Positions 34,521 to 43,147 of a DNA stretch of 64,000 nucleotides are shown here, one piece after another. How positions within the stretch are numbered: position 1 is the first letter of the stretch; every line of letters starts with the position of its first letter. The notes beneath the pieces were generated by a model that was given only the letters and a program-made list of their open reading frames with translations, had not been told where the DNA came from and searched no databases. This DNA is from Halomarina halobia (GTDB taxonomy: Archaea > Halobacteriota > Halobacteria > Halobacteriales > Haloarculaceae), in assembly GCF_029338575.1 (NCBI RefSeq), contig NZ_CP119992.1, positions 2,852,001 through 2,916,000 on the forward strand, read 5' to 3'. The position numbers and the translations under genes are program-made.

Positions 34521-36020
34521 ATGAAGATGGATCGGACTGTAGTCATTGGTCTTGACGGATTCCATAAGGACCTTCTCCCGTATACTCCGACGATCCAAGA
34601 CCGCTACCTGAAGAATGGTACCGAACTTGAAAGTACCTCTCCTCCAGTAACTGCACCTGCTTGGGCCTCATTCCAGACTGGGAAGACTCAGGGTAAACAT
34701 GGTATATATGACTTCGTGACCTTTGATGAAAACTTTGAGAGGACTATTCTTGACGGACGATCGTTACGCTCTATGACTTTCTATGAGTCATTAGCACAAA
34801 CTGGACTCAAATGCTACTTACAGAACCTTCCATTCGCGCTCCCTCCCCGTCTTGAGGGTGATATTATGCCATCTTGGCTTGACGATGATGATGTAGGGCC
34901 TCATCCCTCCGATCTTGCTTCAGAATTGGACGTGGACCCCCCAATATATCCGGAATTCGACGGGAACCGTGAAGAAAATATATCTGAGATGTCTGCGTGT
35001 TTTGCCCGTAATCGTGATCTGTTCCTGTCGATTATGGAGCACAGAGTCCATGATTTCCTATTCCACCTAGTCAGCGTCACTGATTGGTTACAGCATATTG
35101 CCTACTTGGACCTCATTGATGGTAGAGAAACCGCGATTACTGAGGCCGCAACTGGCCTCCTCAGAGATGTCGATGAGTATGTGGCAATCCTTGAGAACAG
35201 GCTTGATGAGACAGACAATCTCATTCTTATCAGCGATCATGGATTTAAACGTTACGAGGGATCGATTTATATTAATGATTGGCTAGCTGAGGAGGACTAC
35301 CTAAAACGAGATTCAAGCGGAATTCACCTATCTGTAAAATCTGATAACAGTGGATCATCAATTAATGCTGGGACCATTGGACGATGGATCCGGCATAATC
35401 CAGTGGTTCATGACCTTATTCGACCAGCGAAACAATTAGTCGAGCACATAATCGGAGTAGAATTCATTACAGATACTGGTGTAGATATGTCTCGGACACG
35501 TGCTTATTGCCGTTCCAAAGATGAACATGCTATTCGAATAGCCGATAATGTAGATGATCGGGAAGGCCTCGCAATAGAAATACAGAATCAGCTGAACCAG
35601 TTAGAAGGCATATCGGCTACATTAGGTAGCGATCTCTATGAAGGGCCATATGTTGATGCGGCGGGGGATGTCATTGTCTCAGGATTAACTCATCACCCGC
35701 AGCGAGGTCCAGTTGGAGAAGTGTTCTCCCCGATTCCGATCGCTCATCACTCAAAAACAGGTATTCTGGTTGGTCTCGGCCCAGCATTTACGTTACCACC
35801 TACCGAGGCGAGACTGATTGACATAGCGCCAACATTACTATATCTTAATCGATGTGCGATTCCAAGAGATTGTGATGGGGAAGCTCTTGTTGACTGGCTT
35901 TGGGCTGATCATGATCTTAGCTATCACGACTCGACGGAGTGGACCCCCCCCTCTAATGATAGTTCTAATAACCCCCGTGACATTGTGGAAAATCGTCTTG
36001 AACAACTGGGGTATTTGTAA
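34521..36020 (+). CDS. Type I phosphodiesterase / alkaline-phosphatase-superfamily protein
   Basis: 499 residues. It has the metal site VVIGLDGFHKDLL, the nucleophile region SPPVTAPAWASFQTGKTQGKHGIYDF (Thr in VTAPAWAS), LILISDHGFKRYEG and a distal IAHHSKTGIL. These belong to the nucleotide pyrophosphatase/phosphodiesterase branch. The C-terminus VENRLEQLGYL echoes the end of the sulfatase-like protein at 26613-28052. It may remove or transfer a phospho group on the glycan; the substrate is unknown. A TTTAATA box lies about 25 nt before the ATG. Confidence 0.82.
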   Translation: MKMDRTVVIGLDGFHKDLLPYTPTIQDRYLKNGTELESTSPPVTAPAWASFQTGKTQGKHGIYDFVTFDENFERTILDGRSLRSMTFYESLAQTGLKCYLQNLPFALPPRLEGDIMPSWLDDDDVGPHPSDLASELDVDPPIYPEFDGNREENISEMSACFARNRDLFLSIMEHRVHDFLFHLVSVTDWLQHIAYLDLIDGRETAITEAATGLLRDVDEYVAILENRLDETDNLILISDHGFKRYEGSIYINDWLAEEDYLKRDSSGIHLSVKSDNSGSSINAGTIGRWIRHNPVVHDLIRPAKQLVEHIIGVEFITDTGVDMSRTRAYCRSKDEHAIRIADNVDDREGLAIEIQNQLNQLEGISATLGSDLYEGPYVDAAGDVIVSGLTHHPQRGPVGEVFSPIPIAHHSKTGILVGLGPAFTLPPTEARLIDIAPTLLYLNRCAIPRDCDGEALVDWLWADHDLSYHDSTEWTPPSNDSSNNPRDIVENRLEQLGYL

Positions 36021-36061
36021 CATGGACCGACAATCTAAATGCCTAATACCATACTTATTAA

Positions 36062-36811
36062 ATGGACTACAATTCTAAGCGAGAAAAATATTGGGACCGA
36101 TCAGCTGAAACCAACTCCCGATATAGCGCTAGTGGTATCCGAGCATACCCAGAACCGATCAACCGATATCGTAAGGAGGCACTTTTCAGTACAATTAATA
36201 CGGTACTTAAAGCACAGTCGATAGAACTCCCCGACTTGCGCATACTCGATGCTGGATGTGGCACCGGAGCGTATGCGGAGTTCTACGCCAATGCTGGAGT
36301 TGATCTCCACGGTGTTGATATCTCCAGTAAATCTCTCACGGCTATCCGAGCGGCGAGAATACCCGGAACGTACACACAAGCACGGCTTGATAATCTACCC
36401 TACTCTGACGAGACGTTTGATCTTGTCCATTGTTTCAGTGTCCTATACCACATACTTGATGATAATGAATGGATTAACAGTCTTGCCGAACTTCAGCGAG
36501 TTACCCGACCAGGAGGATGGCTATTGCTCCGAATTGAGTGGGTTGATAAATCGCGGCGTCCTGCCTCGCATGTAAAACACCGCCCCCGGAATAAATACCT
36601 CAATCAACTAGTCGAAGAGGGTCCATTTAGCCTTGAACATGTTGAGCACTTTGCTGATGTCCCAATGTTTGAGCAGTTAACCGCAAAATTACCGGGGCTT
36701 GACATCACTGGCGCCCGATTATTCATACTGTTTTCGCTACTCGCCATTAACCTTGATCTCTTTCATGAGAATCCTGACCAACGCATCCTTCTACTTAGAA
36801 AGCACCCCTAA
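36062..36811 (+). CDS. Class I SAM-dependent methyltransferase
   Basis: 249 residues. The SAM-binding motif I reads RILDAGCGTGAYAEFYANAG, followed by the acidic motif II GVDISSKSL and the post-motif LPYSDETFDLVHCFSVLYHI, all typical of the Methyltransf_11 group. In this setting it probably methylates a sugar of the surface glycan or its lipid carrier. It begins 41 nt after the AP-superfamily gene and overlaps the 3' end of the convergent flippase gene by 17 nt. Confidence 0.85.
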   Translation: MDYNSKREKYWDRSAETNSRYSASGIRAYPEPINRYRKEALFSTINTVLKAQSIELPDLRILDAGCGTGAYAEFYANAGVDLHGVDISSKSLTAIRAARIPGTYTQARLDNLPYSDETFDLVHCFSVLYHILDDNEWINSLAELQRVTRPGGWLLLRIEWVDKSRRPASHVKHRPRNKYLNQLVEEGPFSLEHVEHFADVPMFEQLTAKLPGLDITGARLFILFSLLAINLDLFHENPDQRILLLRKHP

Positions 36812-38282
36812 TTTGGGCGAATATTTCTCTATCTTGCTGCTCAATCCCAAGTCCATACAACAGCACTCCGAACACTATTATGCCTACAATTCCACCTGTC
36901 GCGATTGCCGTAAGACCTTCTAAGAAAGCGGCAGTACTGCGTATCGCAATCAAGGCGCCGATATTTGCTAAGATTGGCTTGGCAAGCGTAATAGAGTATG
37001 GAAAGATACCCTCATAATACCAGAGTTCGATAATCCTAGCCATATTCATGAGAATGTAGGATATAACAGTTGCAATAGCGGCTCCCTGAATCCCGAATCG
37101 CGGGATAAGGACATAATTGAGAGTGACATTTACTATTCCGAATGTCCATTGGTTAACGAATAGAATCCATTGGTGGTCTGACATCATTAGTACGTAAGCG
37201 CTACCGGCCGCAATACTATCTATCAGATAGGCGAGGATAAATAGCATTAACACTGTACCTCCCGCGACGTATTTGACGCCAAATAGAGCAAGAATATCGG
37301 TGCGGAATATACCGATAACGGCGCCGATTAGGACGGTTGTAGAGAAGGACCATCTGACGATGACGTGATGGAGTATCTGAAGTGTTTGTCTGTCATCGTT
37401 GGCAAATAACTCTCCAGCGACCGCTGGGAATAGTTGGTTAATACCTGTAAGCGGTAGAGATAGTACCCCGGCAAGGAGTACTGGCACATTATAGATCCCA
37501 ACTGCATTGGCCCCCAGTAGAATCCCGAGCATTAGAACATCTACCCGGCTGTAAAGAAACGTTCCGATATCTCGAAATGCGAGTGGAACCGCGGTCCGAT
37601 AAAATTTATTTACACCTGTACGTGAGATTGTAAATGACGGCTGTAGTAAATCGTGAGACGTGGCGATGGCAACTGCCACTACCATTGCGATCGCGGCTGC
37701 AACAACAAGTGTGGCAACCAGACCGATAATTGAATAACCTACCACGAGACCAATGCCGACTGTTAAGACTCGTAGTACCGGTGGAATTACTTGTCGGGCT
37801 ATTATGTGTTCATCAATATGACCTGATCCTCTTAGGCTCTCTCGCGCTACATTCCCGACTGAATTAAACGGTAACACTAATGCGAAGACACGAAGAACAT
37901 CCTCGAAGAGAGAACTATTTAACGTGAGCGAGCTAATTACAGGTGCACTTATATAGATCCCCAAAGCGATTACTAAACTAGTACTTACCCCCGTTACATA
38001 ACCCAGACCAAGGATATAGGACCGATTCTCGCTGTCTTCCTTGAAATCTGGCATGTACCGAAGCACAGATTTACTCGAACCGAGGTCAGCGAACACTTCT
38101 ATGATGGTAATAAGCGTCCACGCGTAGGCGTACGCACCGTATGCTGCAGTGGTTGTACTACGCGTAAGTAAGAGATTCAATAGAAACCCCATGGCGGTGC
38201 TTATTCCTTTTCCTACGGCGAACAGCCCCACCCCTCGACCAATGGATGATAGATGGGAGATAATTGTGTCTTCGTTATTCAT
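36795..38282 (-). CDS. Wzx-type polysaccharide flippase
   Basis: 495 residues with about fourteen hydrophobic segments. It has the N-terminal GVGLFAVGKGISTAMGFLLNLLLTR and ALRDIGTFLYSRVDVLMLGILLG patterns of the polysaccharide biosynthesis (PST/MOP) family. It should flip the lipid-linked oligosaccharide to the outer face for the ligase/polymerase-like protein at the other end of the island. It is the last gene of the AT-rich island; its promoter faces the betaine cluster. Confidence 0.9.
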   Translation of the reverse strand: MNNEDTIISHLSSIGRGVGLFAVGKGISTAMGFLLNLLLTRSTTTAAYGAYAYAWTLITIIEVFADLGSSKSVLRYMPDFKEDSENRSYILGLGYVTGVSTSLVIALGIYISAPVISSLTLNSSLFEDVLRVFALVLPFNSVGNVARESLRGSGHIDEHIIARQVIPPVLRVLTVGIGLVVGYSIIGLVATLVVAAAIAMVVAVAIATSHDLLQPSFTISRTGVNKFYRTAVPLAFRDIGTFLYSRVDVLMLGILLGANAVGIYNVPVLLAGVLSLPLTGINQLFPAVAGELFANDDRQTLQILHHVIVRWSFSTTVLIGAVIGIFRTDILALFGVKYVAGGTVLMLFILAYLIDSIAAGSAYVLMMSDHQWILFVNQWTFGIVNVTLNYVLIPRFGIQGAAIATVISYILMNMARIIELWYYEGIFPYSITLAKPILANIGALIAIRSTAAFLEGLTAIATGGIVGIIVFGVLLYGLGIEQQDREIFAQIRGAF

Positions 38283-38573
38283 TTAATGCAATATTCATTT
38301 CTCCTATGGGGTTTTTCTGATGCTCTACTCACCTATTTGGGAGGCACTAGAAAACTAAACCTACCGATCAGTGGCACCCTTTCATGATAAATGGTATCGT
38401 TCAGTGAAACAAGTTCGCCCGTTATATGCCCCGAATATTACTTTTCAGAATCCGACTTGCCACCCTCGCGTTCCGTCCGAACTGACTCCCCACAGTTCAT
38501 TCCTCCTCCCGACACAACCCCCACCACTCCCCCGAAACCGTCATGTGCCCTCCGCTAATCGCTCACAACGACC
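38283..38573. other. Spacer at the right edge of the AT-rich island
   Basis: No gene. Composition moves from AT-rich near the flippase start to GC-rich before the sarcosine oxidase gene. It must carry both divergent promoters; the flippase side has ATATTCATTT-like AT-rich sequence. Confidence 0.5.
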
Positions 38574-39713
38574 ATGGCTCCGGAACGCGAGTACGACGTG
38601 ATCGTCCTCGGCGTGGGTGGGATGGGCAGCGCCGCCGTCTACCACCTGGCGCGCCGCGGCGTCGACGTCCTCGGCATCGAGCGGTTCGACGTCCCGCACG
38701 CGAACGGGTCGTCCCACGGCATCACGCGCATCATCAGGCGGGCGTACTACGAGCACCCGTCGTACATCCCGCTGATCGAGCGGGCGTATGACCTCTGGGA
38801 CGACCTGGCCGAGGAGACCGGCCGGCCGGTCGTCCACCGGACCGGGTCGGTCGACGCGGCCCCGGCGGGCGATGTCGTCTTCGAGGGGTCGCTGCGCTCC
38901 TGCGAGGAGTACGACATCCCCCACGAGGTGCTGACGGGCGCGGAGCTGGCCGAGCGGTTCCCCGGCTACCGGCTGCCGGAGGACTACCGGGCGCTCTACC
39001 AGCCCGACGGGGGGTTCGTCGTCCCGGAGCAGGCCATCGTCGGGCACGTGGAGGCTGCGCAGGCCGCGGGGGCCGAGGTGCGCGCCCGCGAGCGCGTCGC
39101 GGACTGGGCGGAGACGGCCGACGGCGGCGTCCGCGTCGAGACCGACCGGGGGACGTACCGCGCCGACCGGCTGGTCCTCGCCGCGGGCGCGTGGAACGAC
39201 AAGTTCGCCGACGAGCTGTCGGGGCTCGCAGTCCCCGAGCGGCAGGTGCTCGCGTGGTTCCAGCCGGAGACGCCCGCGACGTTCCGCCCGGAGAACTTTC
39301 CCGTCTGGAACGTGAGCGTCCCGGAGGGGCGATTCTACGGCCTACCGGTCTACGACGTGCCGGGGTTCAAGCTCGGGAAGTACCACCACCGCGACGAGGA
39401 GGTCGACCCGGACGACTGGAACCGCGACCTCGAACCGGAGGACGAGCGCCTCCTTCGGGAGTTCACGGCGAAGTACTTCCCCGACGCCGCCGGGCCGACC
39501 ATGCGCCTCGCCACGTGCATGTTCACCAACTCCCCGGACGAGCACTTCATCCTCGACACGCTCTCCGACCACCCGCAGGTGGCCGTCGGCGCGGGCTTCT
39601 CCGGCCACGGCTTCAAGTTCGCGAGCGTGATCGGCGAGATTCTGGCCGACCTCGCGCTGGACGGGGAGACCGACCACCCGATCGATATGTTCGCGCTCGA
39701 TCGGTTCAACTGA
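38574..39713 (+). CDS. Monomeric sarcosine oxidase-like FAD-dependent oxidoreductase
   Basis: 379 residues, the size of monomeric sarcosine oxidase/N-methyltryptophan oxidase. The FAD-binding GVGGMGSAAVYHLARRG opens the protein, followed by the family motif SSHGITRIIRRAYYEHPSY. Cys315 in ATCMFTNSPDEHF sits where the Bacillus enzyme binds FAD covalently. It would oxidise sarcosine to glycine, formaldehyde and hydrogen peroxide. The next gene, glyA on the same strand, uses glycine. Together with the dimethylglycine dehydrogenase-like and Rieske genes it completes betaine demethylation. Confidence 0.85.
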   Translation: MAPEREYDVIVLGVGGMGSAAVYHLARRGVDVLGIERFDVPHANGSSHGITRIIRRAYYEHPSYIPLIERAYDLWDDLAEETGRPVVHRTGSVDAAPAGDVVFEGSLRSCEEYDIPHEVLTGAELAERFPGYRLPEDYRALYQPDGGFVVPEQAIVGHVEAAQAAGAEVRARERVADWAETADGGVRVETDRGTYRADRLVLAAGAWNDKFADELSGLAVPERQVLAWFQPETPATFRPENFPVWNVSVPEGRFYGLPVYDVPGFKLGKYHHRDEEVDPDDWNRDLEPEDERLLREFTAKYFPDAAGPTMRLATCMFTNSPDEHFILDTLSDHPQVAVGAGFSGHGFKFASVIGEILADLALDGETDHPIDMFALDRFN

Positions 39714-39889
39714 TCGAGCGCGGATCAGACGCGCCGCGACCCGACTCGCCGCGATCCGACTCAACGCGACCCGGCCCGTTCCGCTCGGTCCGCTGCGTTC
39801 CGCGTCGGTGCCCGCGCCCGCCGCGGGCTAATCAATGCCTCGATAACCTGCGACGAAGGTACTTGCGGCGATCTCCTGATGGGTGTACC

Positions 39890-41137
39890 ATGTCAGGCCC
39901 ACTCACGGAGGTCGACCCGGAGGTGCGGGCGGCCGTCGCCCGCGAGCGCGAGCGCCAGGAGTCGACGCTCGGGATGATCGCCTCGGAGAATCACGTCTCC
40001 CCGGCGGTTCTCGAAGCGCAGGGGACCGCGCTCACGAACAAGTACGCCGAGGGCTACCCCGGCGAGCGCTACTACGGCGGGTGCGAGCACGTGGACGAGG
40101 TCGAGCGGCTGGCGATCGATCGAGCGAAGGAGCTGTGGGGCGCGGAGCACGTGAACGTCCAGCCGCACTCGGGGACGCAGGCGAACATGGCGGTCTACTT
40201 CGCGATGCTCGAGCCCGGGGACAAGATCCTCTCGCTCGATCTCACCCACGGCGGCCACCTCAGCCACGGGCACGCGGTGAACTTCTCGGGGCAGCTGTAC
40301 GAGGTCGAGCAGTACGAGGTGGATCCCGAGACCGGCTACCTCGACTACGCCGACCTGGCCGCGACCGCCCGCGAGTTCGACCCCGACGTGATCGTCTCGG
40401 GGTCCTCGGCCTACCCGCGGGCGTTCGAGTGGGAGACGATCCAGGAGACCGCCGAGGGGGTCGGAGCCTACCACCTGGCGGACATGGCCCACGTCACGGG
40501 GCTGGTCGCCGCCGGCGTCCACCCCTCGCCCGTCGGGATCGCCGACTTCGTCACGGGGAGCACGCACAAGACGATCCGGGCGGGCCGCGGCGGCATCGTC
40601 CTGTGCGACGAGGAGCACGCCGACGCCATCGACTCAGCGGTCTTTCCGGGCGGGCAGGGCGGCCCGCTCATGCACAATGTCGCGGGCAAGGCCGTCGGGT
40701 TCGAGGAGGCGCTCGAACCCGAATTCGCCGACTACGCACGGCAGGTCGTCGACAACGCGAAGACGCTCGCCGAGCTCTTCCGCGAGCGCGGCCTCTCGCT
40801 CGTCTCCGGCGGGACGGACAAGCACCTCCTCCTCGTCGACCTGCGCGAGTCACACCCCGACACTGCGGGCGGGGACGCCGAGTCCGCGCTGGAGGACGTG
40901 GGAATCGTCCTGAACAAGAACACGGTGCCCGGCGAGACCCGCTCGCCGTTCAACCCCTCGGGCGTCCGCGTCGGCACCCCCGGCGTGACGACCCGCGGGT
41001 TCGGGACGGACGAGATGGAGACGGTCGGCGGGTCGATCGTCGACGTGCTTGACGCCCCGGACGACGACGCGGTTCGCGAGCGCGTCGGACGCGAGGTCGA
41101 CCGGCTCTGCGAGGCGTTCCCGGTGTATCGAAACTGA
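39890..41137 (+). CDS. glyA: Serine hydroxymethyltransferase
   Basis: 415 residues. The PLP lysine is Lys227 in GSTHKTIRAGRGG. The motifs MIASENHVSPAVLEAQGT, NKYAEGYPGERYYGG, LWGAEHVNVQPHSGTQAN, LSLDLTHGGHLSHG and MAHVTGLVAAG are all intact. It interconverts glycine plus 5,10-methylene-tetrahydrofolate with serine. In this cluster it can consume the glycine made from sarcosine and the one-carbon units released by demethylation, giving serine for the ammonia-lyase. It may also be the cell's general SHMT. It starts 176 nt after the sarcosine oxidase gene. Confidence 0.95.
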   Translation: MSGPLTEVDPEVRAAVARERERQESTLGMIASENHVSPAVLEAQGTALTNKYAEGYPGERYYGGCEHVDEVERLAIDRAKELWGAEHVNVQPHSGTQANMAVYFAMLEPGDKILSLDLTHGGHLSHGHAVNFSGQLYEVEQYEVDPETGYLDYADLAATAREFDPDVIVSGSSAYPRAFEWETIQETAEGVGAYHLADMAHVTGLVAAGVHPSPVGIADFVTGSTHKTIRAGRGGIVLCDEEHADAIDSAVFPGGQGGPLMHNVAGKAVGFEEALEPEFADYARQVVDNAKTLAELFRERGLSLVSGGTDKHLLLVDLRESHPDTAGGDAESALEDVGIVLNKNTVPGETRSPFNPSGVRVGTPGVTTRGFGTDEMETVGGSIVDVLDAPDDDAVRERVGREVDRLCEAFPVYRN

Positions 41138-41242
41138 GCGTCGGGCGCGCCGGTGCCCCGGCGTTCGGCGGTCCGGTCGGGTCGAAGACGAGCCCCGCGC
41201 CCGTCCGGGGCGCGACCGGGGAGGGTCGTTCAGTTCCCCGTT

Positions 41243-42835
41243 CTAGTCGTCGTCCTCGGCCACCGCGCCGATCGACGTCCTCGAGGTCGTCTCGCTGTCG
41301 AGGAACACGGGTCTGATGTCGCCGAACGTCCAGATCATCGCCACGACCGCCACGAGGGTGATCGCGGCGAAGGGGCCGCCGGTGATGATGGCGGCCGCCT
41401 GGAGCGCGTCGACGCCGCCGATGACCATCAGCAGCGAGGCGAGCGCCCCCATGAAGCCGCCCCAGATGACGCGGTTGATCGTCGAGGGGTGGCGTTCGCC
41501 GCCGGTCGTGAGCATCCCCAGCGCGAGCGTCGAGGAGTCCGCCGACGTGACGAAGAACGTCGTCACGAGCAGCAGGAACAGCACCGTCAACACCCCGCCC
41601 CCGGGCAGCGCCTCGAACAGCGGGTAGCCCGCGCCGGCCTCGCCGTACTCGCCGATGGCGGCGAGGATGTCGGCGGCACCGGTGCTCTGGAGGAAGAGGG
41701 ACGTGCCGCCCATCGTCGCGAACCAGGGGATGGTGACGCCCGTCGACGCGAGCACGCCCGTGACGGTCACCTGCCGGACGGTCCGCCCCCGCGAGATGCG
41801 CGCGATGAACAGCCCGACGAACGGTGCCCACGAGAACCACCACGCCCAGTAGAAGACGGTCCAGCCGCCGACCCACGAGACGTCGTTGGCGGCGTTCATG
41901 TAGAAGCTCATCTGGACGAACTGGTTTACGTACCGCCCGGTGGCCTCCAGTCCGGTGGTCGTGATGTACACCGTCGGTCCGAGGACGAACGTCGCGACGG
42001 TGACGACGGCGAACAGCGCCATGTTGAAGTTCGACACCCGTCGGATGCCCCTGTCGACGCCGACGGCGACCGAGAGGGTGAACGCGACCGTCAGGCCGGT
42101 GATGACCAGCACGGTCCCGAGGTCGCCGACGCTCGCCCCGGTCGTGTACTCGATGCCGGTGAGAAATTGGCTGCCCACCAGCCCGAGCGTCGTGGCGATG
42201 CCGCCGATGGTGGCGAACACCGCGAGGACGTCGACCAGCTTCGCCCAGACGCCGTCGAGGCCGTCGAGCCCCACGAGCGGGGCGATGACCGTCGAGACGC
42301 GCATCGGCGCGCCGTGACGGTAAGCGTAGTACGCCACGGGGATGCCGATGATGCAGTACGCGGACCACGCCGAGATGCCCCAGTGGAAGAACGTGTACTG
42401 GATGGCCCCGATGGCCGCGGCGGGCGACTGCGCCTCGAGCCCGCCGAACAGCGGCGGGACGCTGTCGAAGTGGTAGATGGCCTCCGCCGGTCCCCAGAAC
42501 ACGATGCCGGCGGCGATCCCCGCCGAGTAGAGCATCGCGAAGTACGCGAGGTAACTGTACTCCGGTTCGTCGTCCGGCGCGCCGAGTTTGATGTTCCCCC
42601 ACGGTCCGAACGTGAGAAACAGCACGAACAGGACGAGGACGAACATCGCGATGAGGTAGAACCAGCCGAGGTTCGTCCACAGGAACGTGTTGATCCCCGA
42701 CAGCGTCTTCGCCGACGCCGACGGCCGGAGGACGAACGCCGCGACCGCGAGCAGCGAGACCGTCACCCCGACGCCGAAGACGACCGGATCGAGCTCGTCG
42801 ACGAACCGCCCGAACGCGCCTCGATCGCCCCTCAT
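41243..42835 (-). CDS. BCCT-family betaine/choline/carnitine transporter
   Basis: 530 residues with about twelve membrane helices. The family signature appears in GIVFWGPAEAIYHF, the conserved FYWAWWFSWAPFVGLFIARIS and FFVTSADSSTLALGML. BCCT carriers import quaternary amines such as glycine betaine with Na+ or H+. Unlike osmotic BCCT proteins, it has no long charged C-terminal tail (it ends SIGAVAEDDD), which fits a catabolic carrier, although this is inference. It is surrounded by betaine-degradation genes. ATG at 42835 was chosen over a start eight codons upstream. Confidence 0.93.
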   Translation of the reverse strand: MRGDRGAFGRFVDELDPVVFGVGVTVSLLAVAAFVLRPSASAKTLSGINTFLWTNLGWFYLIAMFVLVLFVLFLTFGPWGNIKLGAPDDEPEYSYLAYFAMLYSAGIAAGIVFWGPAEAIYHFDSVPPLFGGLEAQSPAAAIGAIQYTFFHWGISAWSAYCIIGIPVAYYAYRHGAPMRVSTVIAPLVGLDGLDGVWAKLVDVLAVFATIGGIATTLGLVGSQFLTGIEYTTGASVGDLGTVLVITGLTVAFTLSVAVGVDRGIRRVSNFNMALFAVVTVATFVLGPTVYITTTGLEATGRYVNQFVQMSFYMNAANDVSWVGGWTVFYWAWWFSWAPFVGLFIARISRGRTVRQVTVTGVLASTGVTIPWFATMGGTSLFLQSTGAADILAAIGEYGEAGAGYPLFEALPGGGVLTVLFLLLVTTFFVTSADSSTLALGMLTTGGERHPSTINRVIWGGFMGALASLLMVIGGVDALQAAAIITGGPFAAITLVAVVAMIWTFGDIRPVFLDSETTSRTSIGAVAEDDD

Positions 42836-43147
42836 GGCGTCCCTCCCGGCTCGCCGCACGTCTCTACCGCACTGTTCCGCCGGCGCACCCGGTGTCTCGA
42901 CGCGCGCCCTCGCTCCGCTCCGACCCTCCTCTCGGACGACATCGGGTGGCCCGTCCGTTCTCTGCCACGTAGTAGCATGGTATGGGCCTCCATGTGGCAG
43001 TCTCTATCATCCACGGTAAAGCCTGAGGTTAATCAGGAGCGGTGTTTTTGTGCGCGATCGGTCGAACCGACCGCGGGGTCCGCCGTCGCGGGCGACCCTC
43101 TACGCCGTCGTCGTCGCCGTCACCGTCGCCCCGAACCGGGACGCCGC
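42836..43147. other. Spacer between ilvA and the BCCT gene
   Basis: No gene is seen. A short perfect inverted repeat CGGTCG-AAC-CGACCG lies at 43059-43073. AT-richer DNA around 42970-43050 may hold the BCCT promoter, which would give a leader of over 100 nt. No T-rich terminator stands out for ilvA. Confidence 0.4.

Larger units (their letters stand above)
29650..38470. mobile_element. AT-rich glycan-gene island, likely horizontally acquired or recombined
   Basis: From within the 3' end of the sugar transferase gene to the spacer before the sarcosine oxidase gene, composition falls from strongly GC-rich to roughly balanced, with many A/T-ending codons. All seven whole genes inside have surface-glycan functions and mixed orientation. 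Neither integrase, transposase nor terminal repeats were seen, so exchange by homologous recombination is more likely than a self-mobile element. Boundaries are judged by eye. Confidence 0.75.

Noticed and set aside
29650..38470. Provirus or transposon
   Set aside because: No integrase, transposase, capsid or terminal repeats were found; all genes are glycan-related, so recombined cassette fits better.
43059..43073. Intrinsic terminator for ilvA
   Set aside because: The hairpin is short and, on the ilvA strand, followed by an A-run rather than T-rich sequence.
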